From NCBI GenBank assembly GCA_020052115.1, contig JAGVPR010000202.1:1-25739 (forward strand): a stretch of 25,739 bases of DNA, in the 5' to 3' direction. The notes under the pieces were generated by a model. The model was not told where the DNA came from and did no database searches. It saw nothing but the letters and a program-made list of their open reading frames with translations. Source of the stretch: Candidatus Eiseniibacteriota bacterium (lineage in GTDB: Bacteria; Eisenbacteria; RBG-16-71-46; JAGVPR01). Within the stretch, counting starts at the first letter, position 1. Each line of letters opens with the position of its first letter. Below are positions 7,847-16,375 of the stretch, piece by piece. A program made the position numbers and the translations under genes.

Positions 7847-8677
7847 GTGACAAGCAAGGCGAGACTCGCATCGGCTGCATCTTGGGGCGCCATCGCGATC
7901 GCGCTTCTGATCGCCGCGGTTCCGGCCGCGGCGCAGGGTGTCACTGTCGCAGTGACTCCCACGGCGCTCGAGGTCTCGCCCGGCGCGGTGTTCTACCTCG
8001 ACATCACCGTCACACAGGCGGGCTCGCCGTTCAACGGCTTCGACGCGGTGATCGGCTACGATCCGAACGCGCTGACCTTAATCCCTCTCTCCCCGATCTC
8101 GCTGCAGGAAGGTTCGCTGATGACGAGCGCCTGCGGAAACACGTTTCACATCTTCCGGCAGGGCGCCGCCACCGACACGATCACGGACGTGCTCCTCTGC
8201 GCCGGCGTTTCGCTTACGGGACCCGGACAGATCTACCGGCTGAAGTTCCAGGCCTCCATGGCCCCGCAGGTCACGGCCGTGCGGTTCCTGTCGGGGCCGA
8301 ACTTCTTCAACGGGGGCTTCCGCATCACGCCGGTGCAGGCGACGGACGCATCCATCGGCATCGGAACCTCGCCCGTCGCCGTGGAGCCTGACGCTCCGCC
8401 GGGCAGGATCGAGCTGCGCGTGGCGCCGAATCCGAGCCGGGGAAGCGCGACCTTCACGATCGAATCGGATGCGGACGGCCCCGAGCGTGTCACGGTTGTG
8501 GATGTCGCGGGGCGGATCGTGCGCCGGTTCGATCGCTCGGCGACGGGCGCGCACCTGAGGGAGATCTCCTGGGACGGCCGTGACGCCGGAGGACGCGCAG
8601 TCCCGGCCGGGATCTACTTCGTGACGCTGGAAACCGTGAACCGCAAGGTCTCGCGGACTCTGTCCATCGTTCGCTGA
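7847..8677 (+). CDS. Secreted cohesin-like protein with C-terminal FlgD/T9SS-like sorting domain
   Basis: 276 residues from the GTG at 7847, which I prefer over the ATG at 7814 because GGGAG lies upstream of it and the product then begins directly with a signal peptide (residues 1-30, ending AAAQ). Residues ~31-165 resemble a cohesin-type beta-sandwich: alternating strands, a YDPNAL motif after a GFDAV strand, and a late GQIYRLKF strand. Residues ~185-276 form the FlgD-like tail (APNPS, GRIVRRF, SWDGRDAGG, GIYFVTL). It is 49 bases downstream of the modular subtilase, probably in the same transcript, and that protein also carries cohesin-like modules. The likely role is a surface-anchored binding protein with no catalytic domain. 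The cohesin assignment is by strand pattern and motif, so moderate; the sorting-domain call is strong. Confidence 0.8.
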   Translation: MTSKARLASAASWGAIAIALLIAAVPAAAQGVTVAVTPTALEVSPGAVFYLDITVTQAGSPFNGFDAVIGYDPNALTLIPLSPISLQEGSLMTSACGNTFHIFRQGAATDTITDVLLCAGVSLTGPGQIYRLKFQASMAPQVTAVRFLSGPNFFNGGFRITPVQATDASIGIGTSPVAVEPDAPPGRIELRVAPNPSRGSATFTIESDADGPERVTVVDVAGRIVRRFDRSATGAHLREISWDGRDAGGRAVPAGIYFVTLETVNRKVSRTLSIVR

Positions 8678-8735
8678 GGCGCGGCGCAGCCGAAGCGCGC
8701 CGAATGCCGCGCTCGCACATCCTCCTCACGTACCG

Positions 8736-8768
8736 CGGGCCCGACGCGCTGTAGAGGCGCCGGGCCCG
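8736..8768. terminator. Strong hairpin between convergent genes (possible bidirectional terminator)
   Basis: CGGGCCCG (8736-8743) pairs with CGGGCCCG (8761-8768) and, inside it, GCGC (8746-8749) pairs with GCGC (8757-8760). This leaves a 2-base bulge and a 7-base loop. It sits in the 115-base gap between two genes that point at each other. There is no T-tract on either side, so if it terminates it is not a classic intrinsic terminator. Confidence 0.5.
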
Positions 8769-8792
8769 ACGATCCTCCCGCGGCGGGTCCTC

Positions 8793-9494
8793 TCAGTTGC
8801 AAGCCGCGGCTCGCAGGTGATGCACGGCGTAGATCTGTAGGTCCGCGAGGCCCACCGCCCCATCGCCATTGAAGTCGGCACAGACGGTGTAGGGCGACAT
8901 CCCCAGATGGACGGCCGCGTAGGCGGCGAGATCCCTCAGGTCCACGGCACGGTCGCAGACGATGCCGCCAGGGCCGATCATGTCGGGGGAGTTCACGGCA
9001 TTGTAGTAGCGGAGCACGACAGCCGTGTTCGGACTCACGCCCGATGCGTCCGATGCCCTGATGTCGCACACCGCCGGCGCCTGCAAGCACCCGCCGGCAT
9101 TGACGCGGATCTCAACGACCCCGGAAGCGCCCGCCTGTGCCCAGAATGCGCGCCGGCCGCCTGAGAGATCGCCCCACAGATGAGACTGCTCAGAACACCA
9201 GCATAGCGCCTGAACGGCGGCAGCGGAGTAGACGACATAGACCTTGGCATACGGCCAAGGCGATCCGGCGGCGTTCTTCACAGTGACCTCGATCACGAAC
9301 CCCGGATCCGGCGCCGGCAGGTTGTCGGGCACGTGACTGAGGGTGGTCGGCTCGTTGACCCAGCTCGATGGTCCGATCTGCAACCGAACCTGTGAGGTAA
9401 CCGGACTGGGCACCTCGAGGGGTTCCCCGGAAGCAGCGAGCGGAGCCAGCACAGCAAGAACGGCGGTTGAAAGAGCGAGCGAGCGCCACGACAT
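8793..9494 (-). CDS. Secreted protein with C-terminal dockerin-like domain
   Basis: 233 residues with a clear signal peptide (1-23, ending AASG). AGGAGG sits 8 bases before the ATG on the minus strand. Residues ~30-170 are a beta-rich region with several Cys and an Ig-like strand pattern (VTVKNAAG, YAKVYVVYSA, VVEIRVNAGG); I do not recognise its family. The last ~60 residues look like a dockerin type I-like pair: a degenerate first half (CDRAVDLRDLAAYAAVHLG) and a canonical second calcium loop (DFNGDGAVGLADL) followed by an amphipathic helix. It has no FlgD-like tail. It converges on a cohesin-like gene and is divergent from the OPT transporter gene. By analogy with cohesin-dockerin pairs it could bind the neighbouring cohesin-like proteins; this is inference. 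Dockerin-like repeats also occur as plain calcium-binding tails in non-cellulosomal proteins. Confidence 0.85.
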   Translation of the reverse strand: MSWRSLALSTAVLAVLAPLAASGEPLEVPSPVTSQVRLQIGPSSWVNEPTTLSHVPDNLPAPDPGFVIEVTVKNAAGSPWPYAKVYVVYSAAAVQALCWCSEQSHLWGDLSGGRRAFWAQAGASGVVEIRVNAGGCLQAPAVCDIRASDASGVSPNTAVVLRYYNAVNSPDMIGPGGIVCDRAVDLRDLAAYAAVHLGMSPYTVCADFNGDGAVGLADLQIYAVHHLRAAACN

Positions 9495-9586
9495 CGGTCA
9501 CCTCCTGCTCGACCGCAAGCCCTGCCCGGCCTCGCGGTCCTCTCGTGCACCTGCCAGTGGGTGGGTGGAGGACCTCTACGCAAGAA

Positions 9587-9595
9587 GCATAGCAC
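9587..9595 (-). promoter_or_regulatory. Weak extended -10 candidate for the dockerin-like gene
   Basis: On the minus strand TATGCT (9587-9592) is preceded by TGC, a TGn extended -10 element, about 90 bases before the ATG. There is no convincing -35 box. The rest of this 270-base divergent region (9495-9764) holds two direct copies of TTGACCGGC starting at 9633 and 9662 (29 bases apart) on the plus strand, which could be -35-like or operator sequences for the OPT gene; I see no matching -10. Confidence 0.2.
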
Positions 9596-9764
9596 GAAAT
9601 GCCGGCTCCCACGGCGGAATGGAATGTGACCATTGACCGGCAGGCTCCGTCCGATGCAAGGTTGACCGGCGCGGATCGCGGCCACCGTCCGCTCCGGGCT
9701 CGCGCGGGGCCGACGTCACCGCCCTCAGGCCGCCCGGATCTGCACTCGTCACGAGGAGAGCGAC

Positions 9765-11945
9765 ATGAGCACCACGAAGCTCGCGGCGCCGCCCGGTGAG
9801 AATCCTGCCGACTTCCAGCCGTACGTCCACCCCGACAAGGTCATCCCGGAGTTCACCTGGTCGGCCGTTGCGCTGGGCGCGATCCTCGGCATCGTCTTCG
9901 GCGCATCGTCGCTCTACCTGGTGCTCAAGGTGGGGATGACGGTTTCGGCCTCGATCCCGATCGCTGTGCTCTCGATCACCCTCTTCCGCGCCTTCCGTCC
10001 GATCTTCGGGCGGAACGCCACGATCCTCGAGAACAACATCGTTCAGACGACGGGTTCGGCCGGCGAGTCCATCGCCTTCGGCGTCGGGGTCACGATGCCC
10101 GCGATCCTCATCCTCGGCTACAACCTCGAGTATCTTCGCGTCGCGCTGGTCGCCGTGCTCGGCGGAATCCTCGGCATCCTCATGATGATCCCGCTTCGCC
10201 GCGCGTTCATCGTGAAGCAGCACGGCAAGCTGGCGTACCCCGAGGGGACAGCCTGCGCCGAGGTGCTCATCGTGGGCGAGGAGGGCGGCACGTCGGCGAA
10301 GCTCGTCTTCTCCGGCTTCGGCATCGGCTTCCTCTACTGGTTCCTCGCCAACGGAATGAGGTTCTTCAAGGAGATCCCTGAGAGGGCCCTGGGGTTCTTC
10401 AAGGGCGCCACCGTCTCGGCCGAGATCGCGCCGCACTTGCTCGGCGTCGGCTACATCATCGGCACGCGCATCTCGTGCATCATGGTCGGCGGCGGCGTGC
10501 TGGCGGCGTGGGTGCTCACGCCGGCGATCGTCTTCTTCGGCGAGAGGCTCGGTGCGCCGCTCTACCCCGCCGAGCGACTGATCAGCGCCATGTCCCCCGC
10601 CGAGATCCGAAGCTCGTACGTGCTCTACATCGGCGCCGGCGCCGTGGCTGCGGGCGGCATCATCAGCATGATCCAGGCGCTTCCGATGATCTTCGCCTCG
10701 ATCCGCTCGGGGCTCAAGGACCTCGCGGCGCGCAGCGCCGGCGGCGCCGCCGTGGGCGCCGTCGTTCGCACCGACCGCGATCTCTCGATGAAGCTCGTCC
10801 TCTTCGGCGCGCTCGCCCTGGTGCTGGCGATCTGGGTTGCGCCGATGCTCCACATGAACGCTCTGGGCGCGGCGTGCATCGTGCTCTTCGGCTTCCTCTT
10901 CGTCACGGTCTCGTCGCGGCTCACGGGCGAGATCGGATCGTCGTCGAACCCGATCTCGGGCATGACGGTGGCGACGCTCCTCATGACGTGCCTCATCTTC
11001 CTCGCGCTCGGCTGGACGGGGGGCAACTACAAGCTGACGGCGCTCTCCGTCGCCGGGATCGTCTGCATAGCGGCGAGCAACGGCGGGACGACATCGCAGG
11101 ACTTGAAGACCGGCTTCCTGGTCGGAGGCACGCCGCGGTACATGCAGCTCGGGATCCTCGTCGGCGCCCTCACGTCCGCGTTCGTCATCGGGATCACACT
11201 CATCGTGCTGAACGACGGAGGCACGGTCTATTCGTCGAAGAACCTCCCCGAGGCGACGATGCCGCTCACGGGGAAGGAAGAGAAGGAGCCGGTGCGCGGC
11301 CCGCACGCGGTGGAGGACCAGGGCCTCTACTTCGCGAAGCACGTCCGCGTGGGCGAGGTCCCCGGGATTCCCGCCGGCAAGTACCTGGCCGACGAGACCG
11401 GGAAGATCCGCTACCTGGTGGACCCGGGCGTCAACGGCCGCTTGAGGGAGCAGGACAACGGTGCGCCCGTGCAGAAGTACGATGCGCCGAAGGCGGCGCT
11501 CATGTCGTTCATCATAGACGGCACGCTCTCGCGAGACCTGCCGATGTCGCTCATCCTCCTGGGGGTCGCGATCGCCCTCGTGCTCGAGCTGGCGGGCATC
11601 CCTTCGCTGCCGTTTGCGGTCGGCGTCTACCTGCCGCTCTCCGCCTCCGCGCCGATCTTCGTTGGAGGGATGGCGCGCTGGCTCGTCGAGAAAAAGCTCA
11701 CGCGCGACTCCGCGGGCGGAGAGACGAGTCCCGGCGTGCTGCTTTCGTCCGGGTTCATCGCGGGCGGCACGATCGCGGGGATCGTCGGAGCGCTGCTCGG
11801 CCTACGCTGGAACCTGGCGCTCGGTCCGAGGGTGCTCGGAGGCTTGGCGGGATCCGATGTCTTCGCCACGATCCTCTTCGGATTGCTCACGGTGATGCTG
11901 ATCCTGGTGGGCGCCGGGAAGCTGATGCGGTCGAAGAACGCTTAG
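9765..11945 (+). CDS. OPT family oligopeptide transporter
   Basis: 726 residues, mostly hydrophobic segments, in the normal size range for bacterial OPT proteins (about 14-16 membrane helices expected). The family signature NNIVQTTGSAGESIAFG lies near residue 90. Other OPT-typical stretches are LRRAFIVKQHGKLAYPEGTA (~145-165), the SSSNPISGM loop (~390) and AASNGGTTSQDLKTGFLVGG (~430-450). A soluble loop of about 90 residues (~485-575) with many charged residues interrupts the helices before the last third, as in the bacterial branch of the family. The family imports oligopeptides or, in the YSL branch, metal-chelate complexes by proton symport across the inner membrane; this one is more like the bacterial peptide branch. 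ATG with GAGGAG 8 bases upstream. The neighbouring protease genes fit a peptide-import role. Confidence 0.93.
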   Translation: MSTTKLAAPPGENPADFQPYVHPDKVIPEFTWSAVALGAILGIVFGASSLYLVLKVGMTVSASIPIAVLSITLFRAFRPIFGRNATILENNIVQTTGSAGESIAFGVGVTMPAILILGYNLEYLRVALVAVLGGILGILMMIPLRRAFIVKQHGKLAYPEGTACAEVLIVGEEGGTSAKLVFSGFGIGFLYWFLANGMRFFKEIPERALGFFKGATVSAEIAPHLLGVGYIIGTRISCIMVGGGVLAAWVLTPAIVFFGERLGAPLYPAERLISAMSPAEIRSSYVLYIGAGAVAAGGIISMIQALPMIFASIRSGLKDLAARSAGGAAVGAVVRTDRDLSMKLVLFGALALVLAIWVAPMLHMNALGAACIVLFGFLFVTVSSRLTGEIGSSSNPISGMTVATLLMTCLIFLALGWTGGNYKLTALSVAGIVCIAASNGGTTSQDLKTGFLVGGTPRYMQLGILVGALTSAFVIGITLIVLNDGGTVYSSKNLPEATMPLTGKEEKEPVRGPHAVEDQGLYFAKHVRVGEVPGIPAGKYLADETGKIRYLVDPGVNGRLREQDNGAPVQKYDAPKAALMSFIIDGTLSRDLPMSLILLGVAIALVLELAGIPSLPFAVGVYLPLSASAPIFVGGMARWLVEKKLTRDSAGGETSPGVLLSSGFIAGGTIAGIVGALLGLRWNLALGPRVLGGLAGSDVFATILFGLLTVMLILVGAGKLMRSKNA

Positions 11946-12046
11946 CGATCAGCGCCGCGGCCGCGGACGACTTGTCGATCATCTCGAGGCAGTCGCCGGT
12001 CTCAGTCGTCAAGCCCCCAACAGACTCGGCCGCGCCCTCGTATGGA

Positions 12047-12076
12047 AAGACCAGCGCCCCGGTTCCGCGTTAGAAT
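12047..12076 (+). promoter_or_regulatory. Candidate promoter for the S8-GNAT-C45 operon
   Basis: TAGAAT (12071-12076) matches the -10 consensus in 5 of 6 positions. AAGACC (12047-12052), 18 bases upstream, is a weak -35. The leader would be about 75 bases. The sequence between the OPT stop and this point has a CCGCGGCCGCGG palindrome near 11955 but no T-tract terminator. Confidence 0.35.
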
Positions 12077-12158
12077 GGTGCGGCCCGTGAGGTTCTTCCC
12101 CCATCGGGCGAGCCGCCGGGAACGGGCGTTCCATGATGGCACGAGAGAGGAGATTCCG

Positions 12159-14075
12159 ATGAAGTCGGCCCCGATGTTCGGACGCATCCGGTTGACGGCG
12201 ATGCTCGCGGCGGCGCTCGCCGCCATTCTGATCCCCAGCGGCGCGACGGCGGCTCAGCAGAAGATAAAGGTCGAGAAGCTGGACGATCTGCCGCGGCACA
12301 CCTACACAGTGAAGGGTCCCGCGAGCGAGCTGTTCCTCTCGCGGCCGGATGTCCTCATCCTGGCCGGCCAGGTGAAGCAGAACACCCTGGAGATGATCGA
12401 GAAGTACGACATCCAGGACCGCAACACGCTTCAGAGCCTCTACAGCACGCTTCAAGCCATCGCATTCCTCGAAGGGGATGAGGCGAGGGTCTTCGAGTAC
12501 CTCGACAAGATCCGCGGCATCGAGGAAAAGGAGGCGGCCCGCTTGACCCAGGGTCTCATCGCGCGTCCGTTCTTCGCGGCGCGTCACGAGACAAACCAAC
12601 CGCCGGAGAGCGCGGAGTTCCGCGCGTCCTTCAAGAAGCACTACGCGGCCGAGGTGCAGGCGCTGCCCTGGGCGGTCGTCCAGGACAATCTCGAGAAGAT
12701 GAAGGGTAACGCGGAGATGCTGAGCGAGGCGGTGATCACCGGCATGATCCAGGGCACTATTGACCCCCCGGTGGCCAAGAGCGGCTATCTCTCCGGGGAC
12801 CAGGCCCGGCAGCTTCTCACACTGCGTCTCGCCATGGAGACGTTCCTTCCCGTCAAAGCGGAGGTCGCAGCGGTTCTCACCGATCTCGTCGCCGCAAACC
12901 GCGTGGAGAAGCCGGACATCTGGCCCGAGCGCAACGTCGTGATCGAGCCGAAGAGCGGCGCCGAGAAGGTCCGCGTGGCGGTGTGGGACACCGGCGTGGA
13001 TGTCTCGGTGTTCCAGGGCCGCCTGTGGACGAACGCCCGTGAGGAGATGAACGGCAAGGACGACGACGGCAACGGCTTCGTGGATGACCGAAACGGCATC
13101 GCGCATGACGCGAAGCACGATCGCACGCCGGCCCTCCTCTACCCGCTGGGCGACGCCGAGTCGGACCGCGACCAGCTCGAGGGGCTCTTCAAGGGCCTCT
13201 TCGATCTCCAGGCCGCGCTGAGCACCCCCGAGGCCGCGGCGTTCCGGAAGACGATGGCAGCGATGAAGCCCGAAGAGGTGACCACGTTCCTCGAGGAGGT
13301 GGGGCTCTACACGCACCACGCGCACGGCACGCACGTGGCCGGAATCGCCATCGAGGGAAACCCTCAGGCCGAGATCGTCGTGGCCCGGCTGGGCACCGAT
13401 CACCATCTGATCCCGCCGCCGCCCACGATGGAGGAGACGAAGAAGCTCGCGCGGGAATTCCAGGAAACGGTGGACTACTTCACGGCAACAGGCGTGCGTG
13501 TGGCCAACATGAGCTGGGTTCTCTCGGCCCAGGAGTTCGAGAACGATCTCGAGAAGAACGCTATCGGCAGCAACCAGGAAGAGCGCGCCCGGATGGCGCG
13601 GGAGATGTTCGCGGTCGCGAAGGACGGGCTTCGCAAGGCGTTCGAGAGCGCGCCCGGGATCCTCTTCATCGGGGGCGCCGGGAACTCGGACAACGACGTC
13701 AACTTCGACGAGTTCATCCCGCCCTCGTTCGATCTCCCGAACCTCATGATCGCGGGCGCGGTGGATCAGGCCGGCGAGGCGACCGACTTCACGAGCTTCG
13801 GCCAGGGCGTGGATGTCTACTCCAACGGCTTCGAGGTGGACAGCTTCGTGCCGGGCGGGCACCGCATGAGGCTATCGGGCACGTCCATGGCGTCCCCGAA
13901 CGTCGTGAACCTCGCGGCGAAGTTGTTCGCTCTCGACCCGTCGCTCACGCCGGTTGAGGTCGCCGACCTGATCAAGCGAGGCGCGGAGCCTCGCGGCAAG
14001 AACGGTGCGCTGCTCGTCATCAACCCGCGCCGCTCGGTCGAGCTTCTGCGCGAGATGCAAGGGACCAGGGGATAA
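12159..14075 (+). CDS. Exported subtilase (S8) with complete catalytic triad
   Basis: 638 residues. I chose the ATG at 12159 because AGAGGAG lies 7 bases upstream and the product then starts with a signal peptide (1-28, ending ATAAQ). Residues ~30-250 are helix-rich and probably form a pro-region or accessory domain. The S8 domain follows with all residues in place: D277 (VWDTGVD), H389 (HGTHVAG), oxyanion N509 (GGAGNSD) and S576 (GTSMASPNV). A calcium-loop-like segment (NGKDDDGNGFVDD) follows the Asp motif, as in many bacterial subtilases. The usual His after SP is Asn, a common variant. There is no C-terminal sorting domain, unlike the 3580-7797 protein, so it is probably periplasmic or freely secreted. 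It is first in a tight operon: the next gene starts after a 1-base gap. Substrate unknown; a general exoprotease or maturation role are both possible. Confidence 0.93.
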   Translation: MKSAPMFGRIRLTAMLAAALAAILIPSGATAAQQKIKVEKLDDLPRHTYTVKGPASELFLSRPDVLILAGQVKQNTLEMIEKYDIQDRNTLQSLYSTLQAIAFLEGDEARVFEYLDKIRGIEEKEAARLTQGLIARPFFAARHETNQPPESAEFRASFKKHYAAEVQALPWAVVQDNLEKMKGNAEMLSEAVITGMIQGTIDPPVAKSGYLSGDQARQLLTLRLAMETFLPVKAEVAAVLTDLVAANRVEKPDIWPERNVVIEPKSGAEKVRVAVWDTGVDVSVFQGRLWTNAREEMNGKDDDGNGFVDDRNGIAHDAKHDRTPALLYPLGDAESDRDQLEGLFKGLFDLQAALSTPEAAAFRKTMAAMKPEEVTTFLEEVGLYTHHAHGTHVAGIAIEGNPQAEIVVARLGTDHHLIPPPPTMEETKKLAREFQETVDYFTATGVRVANMSWVLSAQEFENDLEKNAIGSNQEERARMAREMFAVAKDGLRKAFESAPGILFIGGAGNSDNDVNFDEFIPPSFDLPNLMIAGAVDQAGEATDFTSFGQGVDVYSNGFEVDSFVPGGHRMRLSGTSMASPNVVNLAAKLFALDPSLTPVEVADLIKRGAEPRGKNGALLVINPRRSVELLREMQGTRG

Positions 14076-14076
14076 C

Positions 14077-15042
14077 TTGACCGACCGGTTCATCATCAGG
14101 CCGTTCACCGAGGGCGACTATCCGGCGTACGCCGCCGTTTCGAGCGCGGTGTTCCCGGACCATGCGTTCAGCGCCGACGAGCTGCGCTACCGCGACGAGC
14201 ACCTCGACCCGAGGTGCATCTGGCGCCGGTGGATGGCGCTGGAGGATGGCGACGCCGTCGGCTGGGGCGGGTTCAGACACTCACCATGGGCCTACGCCCC
14301 GCACTCCTTCTACGCGGACGTCCAGGTCTTGCCCGCCCATCGGGTGCGCGGCGTCGGAGGTGCGCTCTATCGAACGGTCGTCGCGGAGCTCGAGCCGCAT
14401 GATCCCGAAGTCCTCCGCGCCATGTGCAACGAGCCGCAGGAGCAGGCGATCGGGTTTCTCACGCGCCGCGGATTCGCCGAGGAGCAGCGGTACTGGGAGT
14501 CGCGGCTGGACTTCAGCACGTTCGATCCATCACCTTACGCCGACCTTCAAGAGAACCTCGCCCGCGAGGGAATCCTCCTCAAGACGCTGAACGAGGTGCG
14601 TGATGAGCCCGGTTGGGAACGGAAGCTCTACGATCTGATCTGGGCGGTCGAACAGGGAATCCCGACGAACGAGACGCTAACGCGGGTGGACTTCGACACG
14701 TTCCTCGACAACATGAACACCGATCCGGGCGTCATCCCCGACGGTTTCATCATCGCGACGCGCGGGGACGAGCTCATCGGCTTGAGCAACCTGCGGCTGA
14801 ACCAGGCGACGCCGGATCTGACGACCGGTCTCACGGGCGTGACGCCGGAGTGGCGCGGACGGAAGATCGCGCTGGCGATGAAGGTCCGTGCCCTCTTGTG
14901 GGCGAAGTCGCAGGGGTATCCGATGACGAAGACCTGGAACGACTCCAGGAACGGCCGGATGCTCGAGATCAACATCCGGCTCGGATTCGTCCGCCAGCCG
15001 GCCTGGCTGCAGTTCGTCAAGCAACTCGAGACAAGAGGCTAA
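14077..15042 (+). CDS. Tandem GNAT-domain N-acetyltransferase
   Basis: 321 residues from a TTG start at 14077, one base after the subtilase stop; the CAGGGGAT stretch inside the upstream gene's end can serve as ribosome binding site. The longer reading frame from 14005 lies inside the upstream gene and is less likely. Two GNAT folds are visible. The N-terminal one has a motif-A-like acetyl-CoA loop (VQVLPAHRVRGVGGALY, ~85-101) followed by a GFLTRRGF beta-bulge region. The C-terminal one has TGVTPEWRGRKIALAMK (~252-268) and then NDSRNGRMLEINIRLGF (~290-306). The tandem arrangement resembles mycothiol synthase-like and other double-GNAT proteins, but the acceptor cannot be told from sequence. 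Cytoplasmic. Being cotranslated with a protease and a C45 acyltransferase suggests a common small-molecule or peptide substrate, which is speculative. Confidence 0.88.
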   Translation: MTDRFIIRPFTEGDYPAYAAVSSAVFPDHAFSADELRYRDEHLDPRCIWRRWMALEDGDAVGWGGFRHSPWAYAPHSFYADVQVLPAHRVRGVGGALYRTVVAELEPHDPEVLRAMCNEPQEQAIGFLTRRGFAEEQRYWESRLDFSTFDPSPYADLQENLAREGILLKTLNEVRDEPGWERKLYDLIWAVEQGIPTNETLTRVDFDTFLDNMNTDPGVIPDGFIIATRGDELIGLSNLRLNQATPDLTTGLTGVTPEWRGRKIALAMKVRALLWAKSQGYPMTKTWNDSRNGRMLEINIRLGFVRQPAWLQFVKQLETRG

Positions 15043-15048
15043 AGAGGC

Positions 15049-16176
15049 GTGGAGATCCCGATCGTGCAGCTCGAGGGCTCGCGCCGGGATCAGGGGCGCC
15101 GGCACGGGAGCGTGTTGCGCGAGGCGATCGAGCGGAACATCGCGCTCTACCTGCGGCGTTTCGAGGACGAGGCGGGGCTTCCGCATCCGGAGGTGCTTCG
15201 GCGCGCCGCGCTCTACGGCGAGGCGATCGCCCGCACGAGCCCCCGCTACTTCGAAGAGCTCGCCGGTGTCGCCGAGGGCTCCGGCCTGCCCCTGGATCAC
15301 ATAACGATGCTGACCGTCCGCTACGAGCTTCTCTACGATCGCTTCAGTCGCGTCCACGCGACACCGCATGCGCCAAGTGAGCGGGATCACGGGCCCCGGC
15401 AAACGCCGGACGGCTGCACGGCTTTCGCCGTGTTGCCGGAGCGCTCCACCGACGGACACTTGAGGCTGGGCCAGAACTGGGACTGGATCCCCGGTGTCGA
15501 GACGGCTTTCCTCTCGAGAAGACAGAGCGACGGGCTCACGATCCTCGCCCTGACGGAGGCGGGGATCCCGGGCGGGAAGATCGGTCTCAACTCCCGCGGC
15601 CTCGGGCTCGCGATCAACGGCCTCAACTCGTCGTCGGACGATTGGTCGTCGCTGCGAAAGCCGTTTCACGTGCGGTGCGACGAAGCGCTCCGCAGCTTGG
15701 ATCTCGATGAAGCCCTGTGCGCGCTCGCTGGAGCGCGGCGATCCTGCTCGACGAACTACCTTGTGGCGCAGGCGCCGAATGCAGCGGTGGATCTCGAAAC
15801 GGCGCCGGATTCCGAGAAGCTCCTCTCCTGCGATGACGGCGTGCTCGTCCACACGAACCACTTCTTCGATCCGAAATCCCTCGGGATCGAGCAGAGGGCC
15901 GAGGACCTGCACCCGCGGACCCGCGAACGGCGCGAGAGGATGCTTTCGCTCCTGGCCACGCGCGAGCGTGTCGCCGGAGGCGACCTCGAGGCGTTTCTCT
16001 GCGATCACGACGGCCACCCCAGCTCCATCTGCCAGCATCCCGACCCGGCCCTCCCGGAGTCCGAACGCTACGCCACGCTTGTCTCCATCGTCATGGACCT
16101 CACGGCTCTGGAGATGTCAGCCTGCGCGGGCGCCCCTTGCAGCGGGCGTTTCGAGACGATCCGGCTCTCCGGCTGA
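15049..16176 (+). CDS. C45 family self-processing acyltransferase/peptidase
   Basis: 375 residues from GTG at 15049, six bases after the GNAT stop. It resembles the acyl-CoA:6-aminopenicillanic-acid acyltransferase (C45, Ntn-hydrolase) family: an N-terminal segment of ~122 residues with RDQGRRHG and a YFEELAGVAEGSGLPLD helix, then DGCTAF, where Gly122-Cys123 would be the autocleavage site exposing Cys as N-terminal nucleophile. After that come GQNWDW (~140), an ISSxGLGLAINGL-like strand (here LNSRGLGLAINGLNSS, ~183-198), STNYLVAQA (~235) and VHTNHF (~265), all family-typical. Family members move acyl groups between amines and CoA or hydrolyse amides; few bacterial members have a known substrate. 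No signal peptide, so probably cytoplasmic. Last gene of the S8-GNAT-C45 operon; the 199 bases after it hold no gene, only a 9-base direct repeat ATCCGGCAT at 16331 and 16345. Confidence 0.88.
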   Translation: MEIPIVQLEGSRRDQGRRHGSVLREAIERNIALYLRRFEDEAGLPHPEVLRRAALYGEAIARTSPRYFEELAGVAEGSGLPLDHITMLTVRYELLYDRFSRVHATPHAPSERDHGPRQTPDGCTAFAVLPERSTDGHLRLGQNWDWIPGVETAFLSRRQSDGLTILALTEAGIPGGKIGLNSRGLGLAINGLNSSSDDWSSLRKPFHVRCDEALRSLDLDEALCALAGARRSCSTNYLVAQAPNAAVDLETAPDSEKLLSCDDGVLVHTNHFFDPKSLGIEQRAEDLHPRTRERRERMLSLLATRERVAGGDLEAFLCDHDGHPSSICQHPDPALPESERYATLVSIVMDLTALEMSACAGAPCSGRFETIRLSG

Positions 16177-16375
16177 TCTCGCGCAAACGAACGATTCGGT
16201 TCATCACGCGCCGGTCGTCTTCGCGATGCGTACGGTCCGGGACACGCACGAACGCGCCGCGACGAGGCAAGAACCATCCCCCCCTCCCGCGGCGCTGCCG
16301 GGCGTTGAATCGGGCATTGACGCACGGGGAATCCGGCATCGGCGATCCGGCATGGACCGTGCATAGGGAACCCGC

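Noticed and set aside
9576..11342. 588-residue minus-strand reading frame antisense to the OPT transporter
   Set aside because: Its product is almost entirely Arg, Glu, Asp, His and Ala with no motif, signal or fold, as expected for the shadow of a GC-rich hydrophobic gene; the plus strand encodes a clear OPT protein with family signatures.
12009..13862. 617-residue minus-strand reading frame antisense to the second subtilase
   Set aside because: Low-complexity charged composition and complete overlap with a plus-strand gene that has all S8 catalytic motifs.
16305..16366. Promoter for the beta-helix gene from TTGAAT or TTGACG near 16305-16322
   Set aside because: No -10-like hexamer at 16-18 bases from either box; only a 9-base direct repeat ATCCGGCAT is present there.
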